64,000 nt of DNA from Didymella arachidicola (GCA_016630955.3 CM049993.1:992001-1056000), one strand, 5' to 3'; positions 22,155 through 32,092 are shown, counted from the stretch's first letter. Translations and numbers: made by a program. Notes: generated by a model not told the origin, from the sequence alone.

Positions 22155-23935
22155 CGATTATTACGCTCGACCACAACGCTGCATAAATACAGTATCAATC
22201 TCAAATTAATCCTTAGAAGCGTCGCTATCGACTGAATCTACTATTTCTGCAGTGCAGGTGCGCGCGTTGTGGCCAGTCTTGCCACAACGCCCGCAGTGCC
22301 TCTCTTTGCGCACCCTCTTCGCTGGCGGTTCTGCTGCCTCCTGGCCGCCACCGTCCTTCTCAGCTATCAAATCCTGTACGTCACCCACTGTAAGACTCTC
22401 CTCTGTCCGAATATACTTTCTCTTGCGACTGCGCTGCTCTGTTAAGGCGTCAATTGACTTCCGAAGCCCTGCCAGTTCCCTAGCTTGTAATAGTGAATTG
22501 TGGCCTATTACAGCCATGCCTTTTGTGAGCGAGTCAACTGCTTGCAGAAGAGGAGAGATAGGAGACTCTCTGTGCCTTTGTATGCGCTCACGAACTAGCG
22601 TAGACTGCGCCTCCATCTCTTTTATTGTGGCTGGCGTTTTGGACTCCCAAGGGGTGTCCTCTGGTAGTGGAGGTGTTGGTGTACGAAGCACCACATCAAG
22701 CTTTGATAACACCCGCTCTGGGTCGTGAGGTACTAAACCAGCGCCTCTAAAGCTTGCTAGGATATTTTCCTTTGTAATTGCCTTGTTAAAAGCAATGTGA
22801 AAGGCTGGTAGAAAGGTCTCTTTCTTAACTTGAGTGACAGAGTACCTTGCCCAGCTGTCGATCTCAGCGTAGTACGCCCGCTTCAAGGGGGCAAAACAGC
22901 CCACGTCAAGCGGCTGTAATAGGTGCGACGAGTGTGGGGGCATACACAGGGTGATAATCTTGTGTTCTGCGCAATATTGGTGAAATGCAGCAGAGCTGTG
23001 GCTCTCATGGCCGTCCACAATTAGTAGACGGTACACACCCACAGTACGCTCCTTTGTATGCGCGTCAAAGTGCTTCAGCCACTTTAGACCAAGCTCATTT
23101 GTTGTCCAGCCGTTAGAGCTAGTCTCAATTACCCAGTCGCGAGGCAGGCCTGGGTACCAGCTTGATATAAGGACCTTACCACCAAAGATAATGAAGGGTG
23201 GGATAGCCCAGCCAGCAGCGCAGATGCCCTGGATGATTGTGACCCAGTCACGGTTGCCTGGCTGTATCTTCTTTGGATTGGTTCGCTTCTCAGAGCCTGT
23301 AAAGACCATCTGAGCGTTAATTATGCCCATCATGAACCCAGACTCATCAAAGTTATGTGTGTCTTCAGCAAGGATGCCGTACTTCTCCTTTGTTGTCCTT
23401 ACTAGCTCGAACCAGGGCGTTATAACGCGTGGGTCTTCGTTTAGGGCTCGCTGACGATCGTATGGACGGCTGCGTCGAAGCTTGACTTCCTTGGTACGCG
23501 TTCTGAACCTGTCTACCCAGTGCTTGCCAACAGGTCCTTCACCGCGCGCAGCAAGGAGATCATTCGCCATTTCTTCCACCATAGCCCTTGTAGCGCCTAT
23601 TCCTCGTGCGTCTAGGTCAAGTATACGCGCGACTATTACATCCTCCTCTAGCTTTTTTAGCTTCTTCGAGTTAGGCTCAGTATCGCGTCGTGAAGGCTTT
23701 CCAGCGCGTCGGTCTCTTAGCGTTGTTCGGGGGACAGCAAAGGCCCTAGACGCGTGCCTAGTACTGTCGGGTTCAGCGGCTTTTGTAGCCTGGATAGCAA
23801 GGTATAGTGTACCTTCGTTATAGGTCGATTGCGCGTCGCGTTGTGGCGGCATAGTAATAGTTGTTGTAATAGTCGCGATTTTGGTGAGGGCGGGCGACTC
23901 GGTGGGGGTGGGCGGCTCGGTGGGGAAACACGTTA
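22084..23935. mobile_element. inner pogo-like transposon nested in the outer one
   Basis: A 1.85-kb element inserted 22 bp after the stop codon of the outer transposase. Its inverted repeats (22081-22154 and 23865-23938, counting the flanking CTA/TAG) are identical over 74 bp. The most economical boundaries place TA duplications at 22082-22083 and 23936-23937. It carries one gene (22206-23852) on the opposite strand to the outer gene. Perfect repeats and an open gene indicate a young insertion. Confidence 0.9.
22206..23852 (-). CDS. pogo-type DD35D transposase with CCHC zinc knuckle (inner element)
   Basis: Complete transposase of 548 aa, single exon. N-terminal helix-turn-helix regions (about 15-120: SRAFAVPRTTLRDRRAGKP and the KHWVDRFRTR end of a CENP-B-type domain) precede the DDE_1 core. 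The catalytic residues are Asp169 (NFDESGF), Asp280 (LLIVDGHESH) and Asp316 (LQPLDVGCF), again with 35 residues between the last two. The C-terminus has a basic stretch (RSRKRKY, PAKRVRKERH) and a retroviral-type zinc knuckle CGRCGKTGHNARTC (C-x2-C-x4-H-x4-C), then an acidic end. It is a different family from the outer transposase, only distantly alike. Convergent with the outer gene; both frames are open. Confidence 0.92.
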   Translation of the reverse strand: MPPQRDAQSTYNEGTLYLAIQATKAAEPDSTRHASRAFAVPRTTLRDRRAGKPSRRDTEPNSKKLKKLEEDVIVARILDLDARGIGATRAMVEEMANDLLAARGEGPVGKHWVDRFRTRTKEVKLRRSRPYDRQRALNEDPRVITPWFELVRTTKEKYGILAEDTHNFDESGFMMGIINAQMVFTGSEKRTNPKKIQPGNRDWVTIIQGICAAGWAIPPFIIFGGKVLISSWYPGLPRDWVIETSSNGWTTNELGLKWLKHFDAHTKERTVGVYRLLIVDGHESHSSAAFHQYCAEHKIITLCMPPHSSHLLQPLDVGCFAPLKRAYYAEIDSWARYSVTQVKKETFLPAFHIAFNKAITKENILASFRGAGLVPHDPERVLSKLDVVLRTPTPPLPEDTPWESKTPATIKEMEAQSTLVRERIQRHRESPISPLLQAVDSLTKGMAVIGHNSLLQARELAGLRKSIDALTEQRSRKRKYIRTEESLTVGDVQDLIAEKDGGGQEAAEPPAKRVRKERHCGRCGKTGHNARTCTAEIVDSVDSDASKD

Positions 23936-23938
23936 TAG
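23865..23938 (-). repeat. right terminal inverted repeat, inner element
   Basis: Perfect 74-bp reverse complement of 22081-22154. Its inner end lies 12 bp upstream of the transposase start at 23852. Confidence 0.95.
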
Positions 23939-24012
23939 TAATCCACCAACTTATCTCGCGATAGTAGCGTTGTGGTGTCGATCAATAACCTCACTTATTC
24001 TGGGGTGCGAAA

Positions 24013-24058
24013 GTTGGTGGGGTGTGCATCACGCGCCGTGTGCATCACGAGGCCGAAC
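24013..24058 (-). repeat. right terminal inverted repeat, outer element
   Basis: Reverse complement of 20082-20127 except for one base. It is followed by four bases and then TA at 24063-24064. Confidence 0.93.
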
Positions 24059-24064
24059 TCGGTA

Positions 24065-24556
24065 TACCAGCCGCAAGCACATGGAAAGAAGCTTTTTCTT
24101 GGCGCATGTCCGGTCCGTCATGCTGGTTCAACGGACGCCAATGCGGTATATGAAACATTTAGCTGACCGATGTGTGACTAGGTCATGGCCACTTGGGCTG
24201 CTTGTCAAGGGAGCATTTCATGGCTTCTGCGCTCGTGATGCAAGTAGATAAAGCTATGGTCACCTCGAGGCTGATCCTCCGCAAATCACGGCACCAAATC
24301 CGACAGATTGGCGAGGTCAAAGCGGAACGCCAGAGGTACCGGCTGGCTCGAGAGACGTTGGCCGGTGCAACCTTGTCTTCTCACTCGCCGCCACTTAAGT
24401 TTGCGGTCATGTCCGAAGAATCTAAAACAGCCTGCCAAAACTCCTACCTCGATATCAAGCTCCTCAATTGGGCTGCTGATCATATGACACCGGCTGAATC
24501 GAGCAATGTTAGTCTTCGGGGCTTGTTAAGTGGTCGTGGATCGTCAATTGATGATG
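24065..24556. other. intergenic between transposon and MITE nest
   Basis: This 492-bp stretch lies between two repeat clusters. A 127-codon open frame (24193-24576) runs into the MITE end and has no domain; I do not call it. The stretch could be a relic of an older gene or element, but nothing shows it. Confidence 0.45.
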
Positions 24557-24722
24557 TACTGTGGTATGTCCCATAAGTTCTGTAGGTGGGGAACAGCGTA
24601 CAGCGGTGCGGGCCAAAATCTTAGGTCTGGTGCTGCCTAATCAGAGCTGTTTGAGCAGCTGACTACGCAGCGATTAATCAAATCACATGCTGTAAATATT
24701 TCAATACATTAGACTTGCACTA

Positions 24723-25136
24723 CTATGGTACATGGCATAAGTAGTGTAGGTAGAGAACGGCGACAAGGGGTAAGGACCGAAGATGAGAGCAGGTTTACCG
24801 TGTAATCTGACCAATTAAACGATGCTTTCTGTGATGACTCTTGCTGTTTATCTAATAGATTGCTGCAAAGATTTCGCAGCGCATAGTCAAATCATTTGGA
24901 ACTCTGAGACCCACCCACTGTGGCAGTTGGCATAAGTAGTGTAGGTGGACCTCGGAGTTTCTAATTGATAGACCTTGGGTACTAAAATCTTTACAGCTCT
25001 CTATTGGGCAGATAGCAGGAGTCATCTCTCTAATGAAAGCTTAATTGGCTAGATCTTAGGGTAAATCTGTTCTGGTTTTCGGTCCTTACCCCTTGTCGCC
25101 GTTCTCCACCTACACTACTTATGCCAAATACCACAG
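24723..25136. mobile_element. second MITE, nested
   Basis: A 414-bp non-coding element between TA at 24721-24722 and 25137-25138. Its inverted ends agree closely for about 58 bp (GGCATAAGTAGTGTAGGT, then GAACGGCGACAAGGGGTAAG) and more loosely to about 95 bp. The ends are related to those of the surrounding MITE (shared CATAAG and GTAG blocks), so both are probably mobilised by similar transposases, none of which is visible in this window. Confidence 0.75.
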
Positions 25137-25156
25137 TACACTACTTATGCCATATA

Positions 25157-25311
25157 CATGGGGGGGCCTTGAACGGGCTGGAAGTACGAGGTACCCCACA
25201 GACGTTTCTCGAGGTTTTTGAATGGCCAGTACCTATATTGAACGGCTCTTATTGGTTATTCTGCGATCGACACTGACCCTCGTTTTCCAGCCCGTTCAAG
25301 ACCCCCCCTTG
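25157..25311. mobile_element. third MITE, 155 bp, unrelated ends
   Basis: A 155-bp element between TA at 25155-25156 and 25312-25313. Inverted ends of about 34 bp (25157-25190 and 25279-25311) share a run of seven or eight G, then CTTGAACGGGCTGGAA. It sits inside a remnant of a MITE end (CACTACTTATGCCATA before it, CCATAG after it). Non-coding. Confidence 0.72.
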
Positions 25312-25358
25312 TACCATAGTAAGACCCATCTACAAAACTTATGGGACATGCCACAGTA

Positions 25359-25793
25359 GACGAGCCCAGGGTAGTCCCCGGTCCATCCGTCCAATCTGGC
25401 AAACGCAGCCTCGTACCGAGAACAGGATTAGGTGAGCTCCTCGACCTCTTGTCGGCGTAATGCAAGTAGAGTCTTGTTGCAGGGTTGCAACGAGCGGGAA
25501 GTCCAAAGTTGGTCAAGCTGCGACGAGACGACCTGTCATCGCCGAAACTTTGTGCCACTTCGGCAAAACCGCACGTCTGTCGGCTCCTGGTTACTATGAT
25601 ACGCCTGCCTCGTGCATATGCACTTAGAGTTCAATTGGAAGCAAACACTTTCGAGAAAATTCTTGCATTGTTGCGTGATGTCAGTCTGCGACTGATCGTA
25701 CGATCCGGCTGCCCGCGATACAGATAACGAATGAAAGGGCGGCGCACCCACGCATACGAGCGCGTTGGCTGTTATGTGATCGCAACATCCTCC
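25359..25793. other. intergenic
   Basis: This 435-bp gap lies between the MITE nest and the next gene's 3' end. No feature is supported. Confidence 0.5.
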
Positions 25794-26647
25794 CTAGTCG
25801 TACTGCACATCAACCATTTCGTCGTCCTCGGAGTCTGCACCGCTGTTACACGTGAACTTTACTTGCGTAGCGCACAATATCAGAACATTGTCGTCCGACA
25901 TCTTAGGGAGCGATCCTCCTTTGTGCAGTGCGATGTCGCTCACCATGAGTTGGCTTGAATGGCACTGCATTAGTCGTGCAACTTCAGCCTTCAAGCCGTC
26001 CACTGTCAGGTCCACCGAACGGACAATGTCAACAGCCCAAAGCCCGTAACTAACTCTAACGGTATCTGGCACGTTTTCGACTTCGCAGACAGCCAGCGGT
26101 TGCCGATGGTAATGACCTTGGTACTTCTGAACATCCCAGTACTCTGTTCACTGGTAAGTCCAGCACGTGTCCAGCGCCAAGAACAAGTCGTACCTTGACA
26201 GCTGAAGCAGTAGTACTGCCAACGACATTGATCGATCAAGCATTCGCGTTCCTCCTTTAGAGAGTATGCAGTGCTGAGACCATCGAGGCGTGCATCTAGA
26301 CACGCACAACAGGTGGCCTGTGGCAGACTGCATGTAGTCACAATTTTGTGGATGCAACGCTTGGGCACACTTTGTGCATGCTTGGGAGAGGTCGTTGATA
26401 TCTGAAACCAACTCGCTTGTTCATCTCCAACAGGAGTCGTGTGGAACGGGTCGCTGCAAGTTCTTTTCTGTTCGCGACCACCGTCGCCGGTATTTGTTCG
26501 TTGACGTTTGAGTGAGCTCATCACTGGGAATGATCTTTGCAGATCTCGAGAATAGGCACATATAGCCGTCCCATGCGTCGCAAGTTGTACTTGTATACAT
26601 GTGTCGCACAGTGCTGGCTGGCTCATGCTGCCGTCCGTGAGGGACAC
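25794..26647 (-). CDS. Cys-rich protein with ubiquitin-like C-terminus, hypothetical
   Basis: Proposed 267-aa protein in two exons on the minus strand, 26194-26647 and 25794-26143, with a 50-nt GT-AG intron joining frames as ...FSCQEYWDVQKYQGHYH... The N-terminal half has cysteine pairs (CDTC; CCACLDAR; ECLIDQC; CFSC), suggesting a zinc-binding fold. The second half contains a segment resembling a ubiquitin-like fold in pattern (VRVSYGLWAVDIVRS, then LKAEVARLMQCHSSQLMVSD and DNVLILCATQ), ending in an acidic tail. An alternative start is 26626. I do not recognise the family; the ubiquitin-like reading rests on pattern only. It flanks the repeat island on the right. Confidence 0.5.
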
Positions 26648-27069
26648 CGCGTAGGCTCCAGCGCCATCACGGACTGTGCCGCTCCAGTCGGGCGATTTGC
26701 GGCACCTTCATACTCATGAAAACGGCGGCAGCCTTGAGGCGTCAGGCAATACGGTCATTGTGGAGAGACTTGTCGCAGAATCAATGAAAGTAAAAAGGCT
26801 TGTGGTGCAGTCAGGTAACGTTGACAGCCTTGTTAGCAGTTGCAAGGAGGCGCGATCTTTGCTCAGCCGACGTTAGCGTACCGCCCAAATGGTTGGTCTC
26901 CACCCGCCGGCTACACGACAGCTCTCATCGTCTCGTTCAACTCGTTGCCTCAAAAAAAACTACAACGCAGCATCGTGAGTGCCAACATCGTTCGACAACG
27001 TTCTAGGCTCTTTGCAGACACAGCTGTGGAGCTGCTCAACTTTCCCAACAGAAGTGGAAAGCCGAGAGC
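26648..27069. other. intergenic, divergent promoter region
   Basis: This 422-bp gap lies between divergent genes and should hold both promoters. I see no repeat or RNA gene. Confidence 0.5.
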
Positions 27070-28354
27070 ATGTCCGCACCCAGCAACACAAGTACCATCC
27101 TCAAGCCCGGGGTCCAAGAGGCACTGGCAGCCATCTCAGCAACAGTTGAAGCAATGGCAAAGATTGACTCAGATTCCCCGCTGTCAGCTGCTTCAGCTTC
27201 CCCTCTGCCACCTGCTCCGTTGTTGCGGAAGCAGACTATCGTTCTGCACGACGACGGCGACGTGACCCTCGTGATAGGCGAAGATGGTCATCCACAACAG
27301 CCAATCAAAGTTTCCAAAAGTGCAATGAGCCTTGCAAGTTCCGTATGGAAGGCAATGTTCAGTCGAGTATGGGCTGAACATGAGGCATCAGAGATACTGC
27401 TGCCCGACGATGATGTGGAAGCCATGCTTTTGGTGCTGCGTATAGCTCACCTACGATTCCATGAACTCCCCAAAAACGGTGCTCTCCCACTTCAGAACCT
27501 TCTGGACCTTGCTATTGTTTGCGACAAGTACGACCTTGTCCACCTCGTCCGCCCCTTTCTCGATCTGAAAGGTTGGCTACGGCCTTGGTTTCCGGACTTC
27601 AAAACAAGCCTACGGTACGCGGAATTGCTGTTCGTTGCCTGGACTTTCGGGCTTAGCGCCAGCTTTACGTCTCTAACCAAAGACATCGTCGTGCAAATGA
27701 CAATGACGGCTTGGGGTGTGCCATCTGTGTATGGTAAATACTTCCCTAAAGCCATGCCGCCAGGTCTGCTTGGTAAGTTAACTACAGCTCAAGAGCTCCA
27801 TATTTGCGAGGGTCTCTCTCCGTTTCATTGCTGGTTTGCTAATCTGGATGCTTGTAGAGAAGATGCTAGACCTGCGGAAGCAGGCTATCGAGTCTATTTT
27901 GCAAATTTGTTACGCAAACCTGGACAGTGCCATGGTAGGCGCAGTTTGTAAGCAACAGCCACGTTCCGAGGACAACTGCCGTTGCATGATAGTGGGATCG
28001 TATATTTCTTTCCTGACGTCGCTGAAGTTATACCCTCAACGTAAGCTAGCCTCAGAGATAACTTCAAGTGTGCAAAAGCTTAGCAACGACCTTGGTACTG
28101 TCAAGATACGCACATACGACTCGCATGATTACAACGCCATCAAGGATCAGATCAGACACCTGCAGAACCATTCGTTTCATTTTCAGCAATCGGTCTTGAC
28201 CAAAGATAAACTAATTGGTCACGGTGTTACAGAGCACAAGACATGCGGAGATATGATCAGTATTGGATGGGAAGGGAAACAGATTTGCGAGAAAATACCT
28301 TCGGCGGTTTTGGAAGAGCATAATGTGCATATGGCGGCTCAGGCTGAGAAATGA
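27070..28354 (+). CDS. BTB/POZ domain protein
   Basis: Protein of 399 aa, exons 27070-27772 and 27858-28354, intron 85 nt (donor GTAAGT). The BTB fold starts near residue 70: GDVTLVIGED..., then SKSAMSLASSVWKAMFS, and EILLPDDDVEAMLLVLRIAH, the order found in the large family of fungal BTB proteins of unknown role. The C-terminal half (EKMLDLRKQAIESILQ onward) is helical and has several cysteines but no recognised domain. Fungal members may be substrate adaptors for Cul3-type ligases or transcription cofactors; none is shown here. A run of 18 G follows the gene. Confidence 0.78.
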
Positions 28355-29394
28355 GCGTCAACTGAGCACTGTCCACAAGAATCAATGCACACTTAAGAGC
28401 TGCAAATGTACATAGTAAGAGCAGCAATGTTTGGCAGGGGGGGGGGGGGGGGGGTTCGGTATCTGGCGAATCGATCCACTGCATAGCAGAGGTGAGACCT
28501 ACTTAAAAGACGTATCGGTAGCAGAAGACCAATAGAATTGTTCAACGGTTCCAGAGTGCCCTTTATCACATCCTACATATGTACCTGGAATTGCCGCCCT
28601 CACCAAGATACTAGCGTACCGCATATCACCACTGCTCAGTCAAGACACACTTAGCACCTTGGGAGGACTTCTGATTGCTATTACACTCATTGCAGCTAAA
28701 TTCCATGTTAATAAGAACAACCATGCACAACACTGTCATATAACTGGTTCGAAGCACACGGACAGGTACTCAATCAGTCTCGATCGCTTCGGCAATTGCT
28801 GCACATCAGAACATCACATGATTACCTGAGGTACAGCCTAGTTTCTTCAAGGCTCTCCTCACGCATGGCTACGTCAGAATGCCTCAGTGTTTAGTGAGAT
28901 CGACTAACCGAATTGCACGACCCCAAATGACCAATCGTATTACAAGTGATTGGCGCCGAAACATAGAGTCTCAAGTTGCATATCAGAAGGAACACAGTTT
29001 CGAGTCACATGTCAAGTGATTAATCACCCCAGGGCTTGCTTCATGCACATTAAAACTCTTCACCGACATGGACGAACACGTGAAGACTTACTGCTAGCAA
29101 CTGCACCTGCATAACGGATGGAAGATGGGCGCCAATTGGGTGTAGTTATGGCGCGAATCACCTCTTATGTCTCATAGAGCAGGCACGCAGGAGAACACTG
29201 GATTTATGTAGTAAAGTGATTTATCAGATGTACATGTATTATGTCATTAAGTTCGTAAGGTCGTATAGTACACAGTTCTGTCTGTTCTGAGTCGATATAC
29301 AATCCACCCATGGTATAAAACGCCAGGTTGTAACAGACGTATAGTCAAGAACAGTCAACCTTCAACACCAGTCGACGAGTCTAGCTCCAACAGC
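28355..29394. other. intergenic with G18 tract
   Basis: This 1.04-kb gap lies between two convergent genes. A homopolymer of 18 G is at 28437-28454, 83 bp after the BTB stop. I see no gene or other repeat. Confidence 0.55.
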
Positions 29395-30308
29395 TTAATA
29401 GTTGGTGCCAGGGGTGACATAGGTGCCTTGAGGGGCGGTGTGGTAACCACCGGTAACGGGCTTGTTGTAAGCGTGGCTGTCAAGAGGACCGTGAGTAGCG
29501 GTGCCATGAGGGGGAGAGACAGTGGATCCAGTCATGTGGGTGTCGTGGCTGGGGCGGTAATCCCGGGCACCGGGAACGAGAGCAGCATGTCCGGTGGTAG
29601 TGGTAGCGGGGATGGTGGCAACCTCAGGGTCACGGAGCTCGTTGTTGCGCTTCTTGCGCTGCCAGAACTTCTTGCCGGAACCCCTAGTGTAGCCGTTGTC
29701 TGGGCCAGGACCAAAGCGCTTCTCCTTCTTGTGGTGACGGCCGAGAAGGATCTGCACAGGAATAGAGATGAGGAAGAGGAAACTAGATGTCATTAGCGTC
29801 GTTGTACAAGTGGTGAGTGAGGGAGATCTTACGCTCCGATGATGGCAACAGCGAAGCAAGCAGTGTTGAGCCTGCAAGCAGTGCCCAGGGAGGACGCATA
29901 GGTGATTTGGTCACCCTGACCGTTGCTGCCAAAGCCCTGCCTGGAGTTGCTGGGACCATTGCCGATGGGAGTGTTGACGTTGCCGGTGCAGCTCGATGCA
30001 CCATCGCGTGTGAGGACAGCAATGGCGACCATGGCACCGCAGCACAGAACATTGAAGATCAAGCCCAAGAGCGCGAAGAATGTCTTGCCGCCAAGACAGC
30101 AGGTGAAGACGACTGCGGCGATGGCGTAGAGAACAGTGGCACCGGACATGCCCTCTACCGCTTGCTGCCAACGGGGGATGGTGACATTGCGGTCAGCCTG
30201 AACCGCGAGGAAATACGAGTAGATTCCAAGAATGACCGCAGCACAGCAGAACTCAAGAGCGTAAAGTGCTGTTGCGATGAACTTCAGCGCGGCACCACCA
30301 AAAGCCAT
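29395..30308 (-). CDS. MARVEL-domain-like membrane protein
   Basis: Integral membrane protein of 287 aa, minus-strand exons 29833-30308 and 29395-29782, intron 50 nt. Four hydrophobic segments are seen: about 8-30 (FIATALYALEFCCAAVILGI), 58-75 (VLYAIAAVVFTCCLGG), 78-98 (FFALLGLIFNVLCCGAMVAI) and one made across the splice near 148-170 (FAVAIIGAFLFLISIPVQILL). This four-helix layout with an SCTGN loop cysteine fits fungal MARVEL-like proteins, which sit in sterol-rich membrane domains. The C-terminal tail (about 175-287) is cytosolic, basic near the membrane (HHKKEKRFG, RKKRNN) and then rich in Gly, Pro, Thr and His. Role unknown. Confidence 0.78.
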
Positions 30309-32092
30309 TGTGACGAATTAGGAGTCGAGGAGAAGAGATTGGTGGGTGACAAGACTTTTAAGGTAAAGGTGTTGAAGGTTGACTGAGGTGACCGATCTTA
30401 GTTGTTGTGTTAATGACTGGCGAACGTTGACGTAGCAAGAGCAAGCGTCCTTTATGATTCTTGCTTCCTATGACGACAGCCTTGTATTTCAGTTTCACAA
30501 GCCTCCACATCATTCGCAAATCAAGCAGACCCTGAATTTTCGTGCCTTGTTGTTCCTTCGTTAGCCTCGTTTGTTGCCGATCATACCAAGCTTTACACAC
30601 GGCAGACGTCATGTGGGTACATTCACTCGAACCGCTTGGTTTTCATTGGCTTATCGGCCCGACGCCACAGACTTCCCCTGCTTTCGTCAGGCGACGTCAG
30701 CGTGCGACGCAAGCCATAAGCCACTTTTCTCTGCCCTTGCATCGTTCGACGCGCAAACGTCAGCTGCAGGAGCCACAGGGTCAAGCGTTAAGTCCGTGGG
30801 GGAAAATCTTCAGGATGTTGTTCTAGGCCGCCCGGGGCTGCCATCGAAACATGGTTTTGGCGACGCAAAATTGGCTTGCTGTCATTTGGCAACTTCTGCT
30901 ATGCTGCGTGATGTCTGACTTGCAGGCAGGTTTAATGAGAGTAAATCTAGTGCGCTACAGCCAAACGGAATTTGCTCCGCATGTGGACGGTGTATCGAGC
31001 GCTCGTCACTCCTTGACATTGGCGGGCGGTTGACCTAGGGAATATGGAGAAGCGCCGCGAGGCTTTGCGTAGCGCGTCCCTTCGGATCGACCCGAAGGAT
31101 GACGGGGATCGCCAGCTCGATGTTCAGTCAGTAAAACTTTTGCGTTTGGAAACAGGGAAGTGGTGGCTGTGCGAATACCCCAATCGCTGAGAAAGGTTGC
31201 CATGCATCGCGTGCGGCATCGCGTGCGATCAGATCTGCGTGGAACAAGCAGGTTTGTGGTGGCTGTGCGGCTCTGTGAGCCACAGAATCTTTGCAGATGC
31301 AAGTCCGGGTTGAAAGTAATTTGTCTCTGTTGGTCTGCGAATTGACAACAAGTTGCAAGAGACGGCACGTAGACCCTCTGCCGGATCGACAAAGAACTGT
31401 AGTATCCGGGCGTCATTGCAACCATATCGTAGAGCATTCCACTGAGCAGAATGCCTTTCGCTACATCGAACCTAACGACCTAGCTTTACTCTACACAAAG
31501 CTCACATGGACTTCCTCCAGATCATTGTTGCTAAGATCAGCCAATGGACCCCTCACATCAAACCCATGACTTGCCCTTTTCTTCCTATCCATCCTCGCAA
31601 CATCATAGTTGTGCCTGCCAAGTTGTTCTAGGCCCTCGTCCGTTCCATGCTCTGGCTCATGCACCATGAACGTCTTATCTCAGCTCCAAGGATCTTGGGG
31701 TCATATTTTGCTAAATGTGCCCTTGAAGCGCCCTTCGCCGACTTGAGGCCTGCTTCAGTGATACTAGTACCCTTCTCAGGAGCGAGGTTTTATTGAAGTG
31801 TGTCACGGCATGCGAAAACGGTTCGTCGCCACCTTTCTTTCCGGCACTCTGAGGCCGCGAGACAAATGCGCGAGCGAGGCTTTGACAAGAGGGCTATCGG
31901 TGTCGAGATGGAGTTGTTGTGCGCATGCAATCACAGTTCCCAGCCTTAAACCAGCCTTGTACTAGTCGTCGAATCTCTTGTGATAATAACATTCATTCAA
32001 ATCTCGCCATTGGGACATCTCCATCTTCATTGATCATCATGCTATGCTACCCAATAACGCCATTCATGCCGCTAGATCACAATCGCTAGATG
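30309..32092. other. intergenic, 1.8 kb
   Basis: No gene is supported. Small repeats: a perfect 12-bp tandem duplication (GCATCGCGTGCG, 31204-31227), a 14-bp direct repeat (GTGGTGGCTGTGCG at 31160 and 31256), and a 7-bp hairpin CCTTCGG/CCGAAGG at 31079-31098. Part of it is the promoter of the MARVEL gene, part the 3' flank of MUS7. Confidence 0.5.

Larger units (their letters stand above)
20078..24062. mobile_element. outer pogo-like (Tc1/mariner) transposon carrying a nested element
   Basis: Flanked by TA at 20076-20077 and 24063-24064. The terminal inverted repeats have a 46-bp core at 20082-20127 and 24013-24058 that matches at 45 of 46 positions, preceded by four less conserved bases (GCGT and, in reverse, CCGA). 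The core holds the 10-mer CGTGATGCAC twice, six bases apart, on the left and nearly so on the right. Without the inner element the unit is about 2.13 kb and encodes one transposase (20169-22061). The TA duplication and a DD35D enzyme place it in the pogo/Fot1 branch. Both ends and the gene appear intact. Confidence 0.9.
24559..25356. mobile_element. outer MITE of a nested cluster
   Basis: Non-coding element flanked by TA at 24557-24558 and 25357-25358. The inverted ends (24559-24591 and 25323-25356) both start CTGTGG[TC]ATGTCCCATAAG and continue with a few mismatches. Interior elements at 24723-25136 and 25157-25311 interrupt it. TA duplications and the lack of coding capacity fit a Tc1/mariner-type MITE. 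A further isolated copy of the related end (CTGTGGCAGTTGGCATAAG) starts at 24918. Confidence 0.75.

Noticed and set aside
24193..24576. 127-codon frame between the transposons and MITEs
   Set aside because: It ends inside a MITE inverted repeat and shows no domain.
30542..30918. Overlapping plus-strand frames of 94 and 115 codons
   Set aside because: No recognisable features; low protein-like character.
31021..31110. GC-rich hairpin that looked like an rRNA or tRNA fragment
   Set aside because: Only a 7-bp stem (CCTTCGG/CCGAAGG) with no tRNA box B or rRNA-like continuation.
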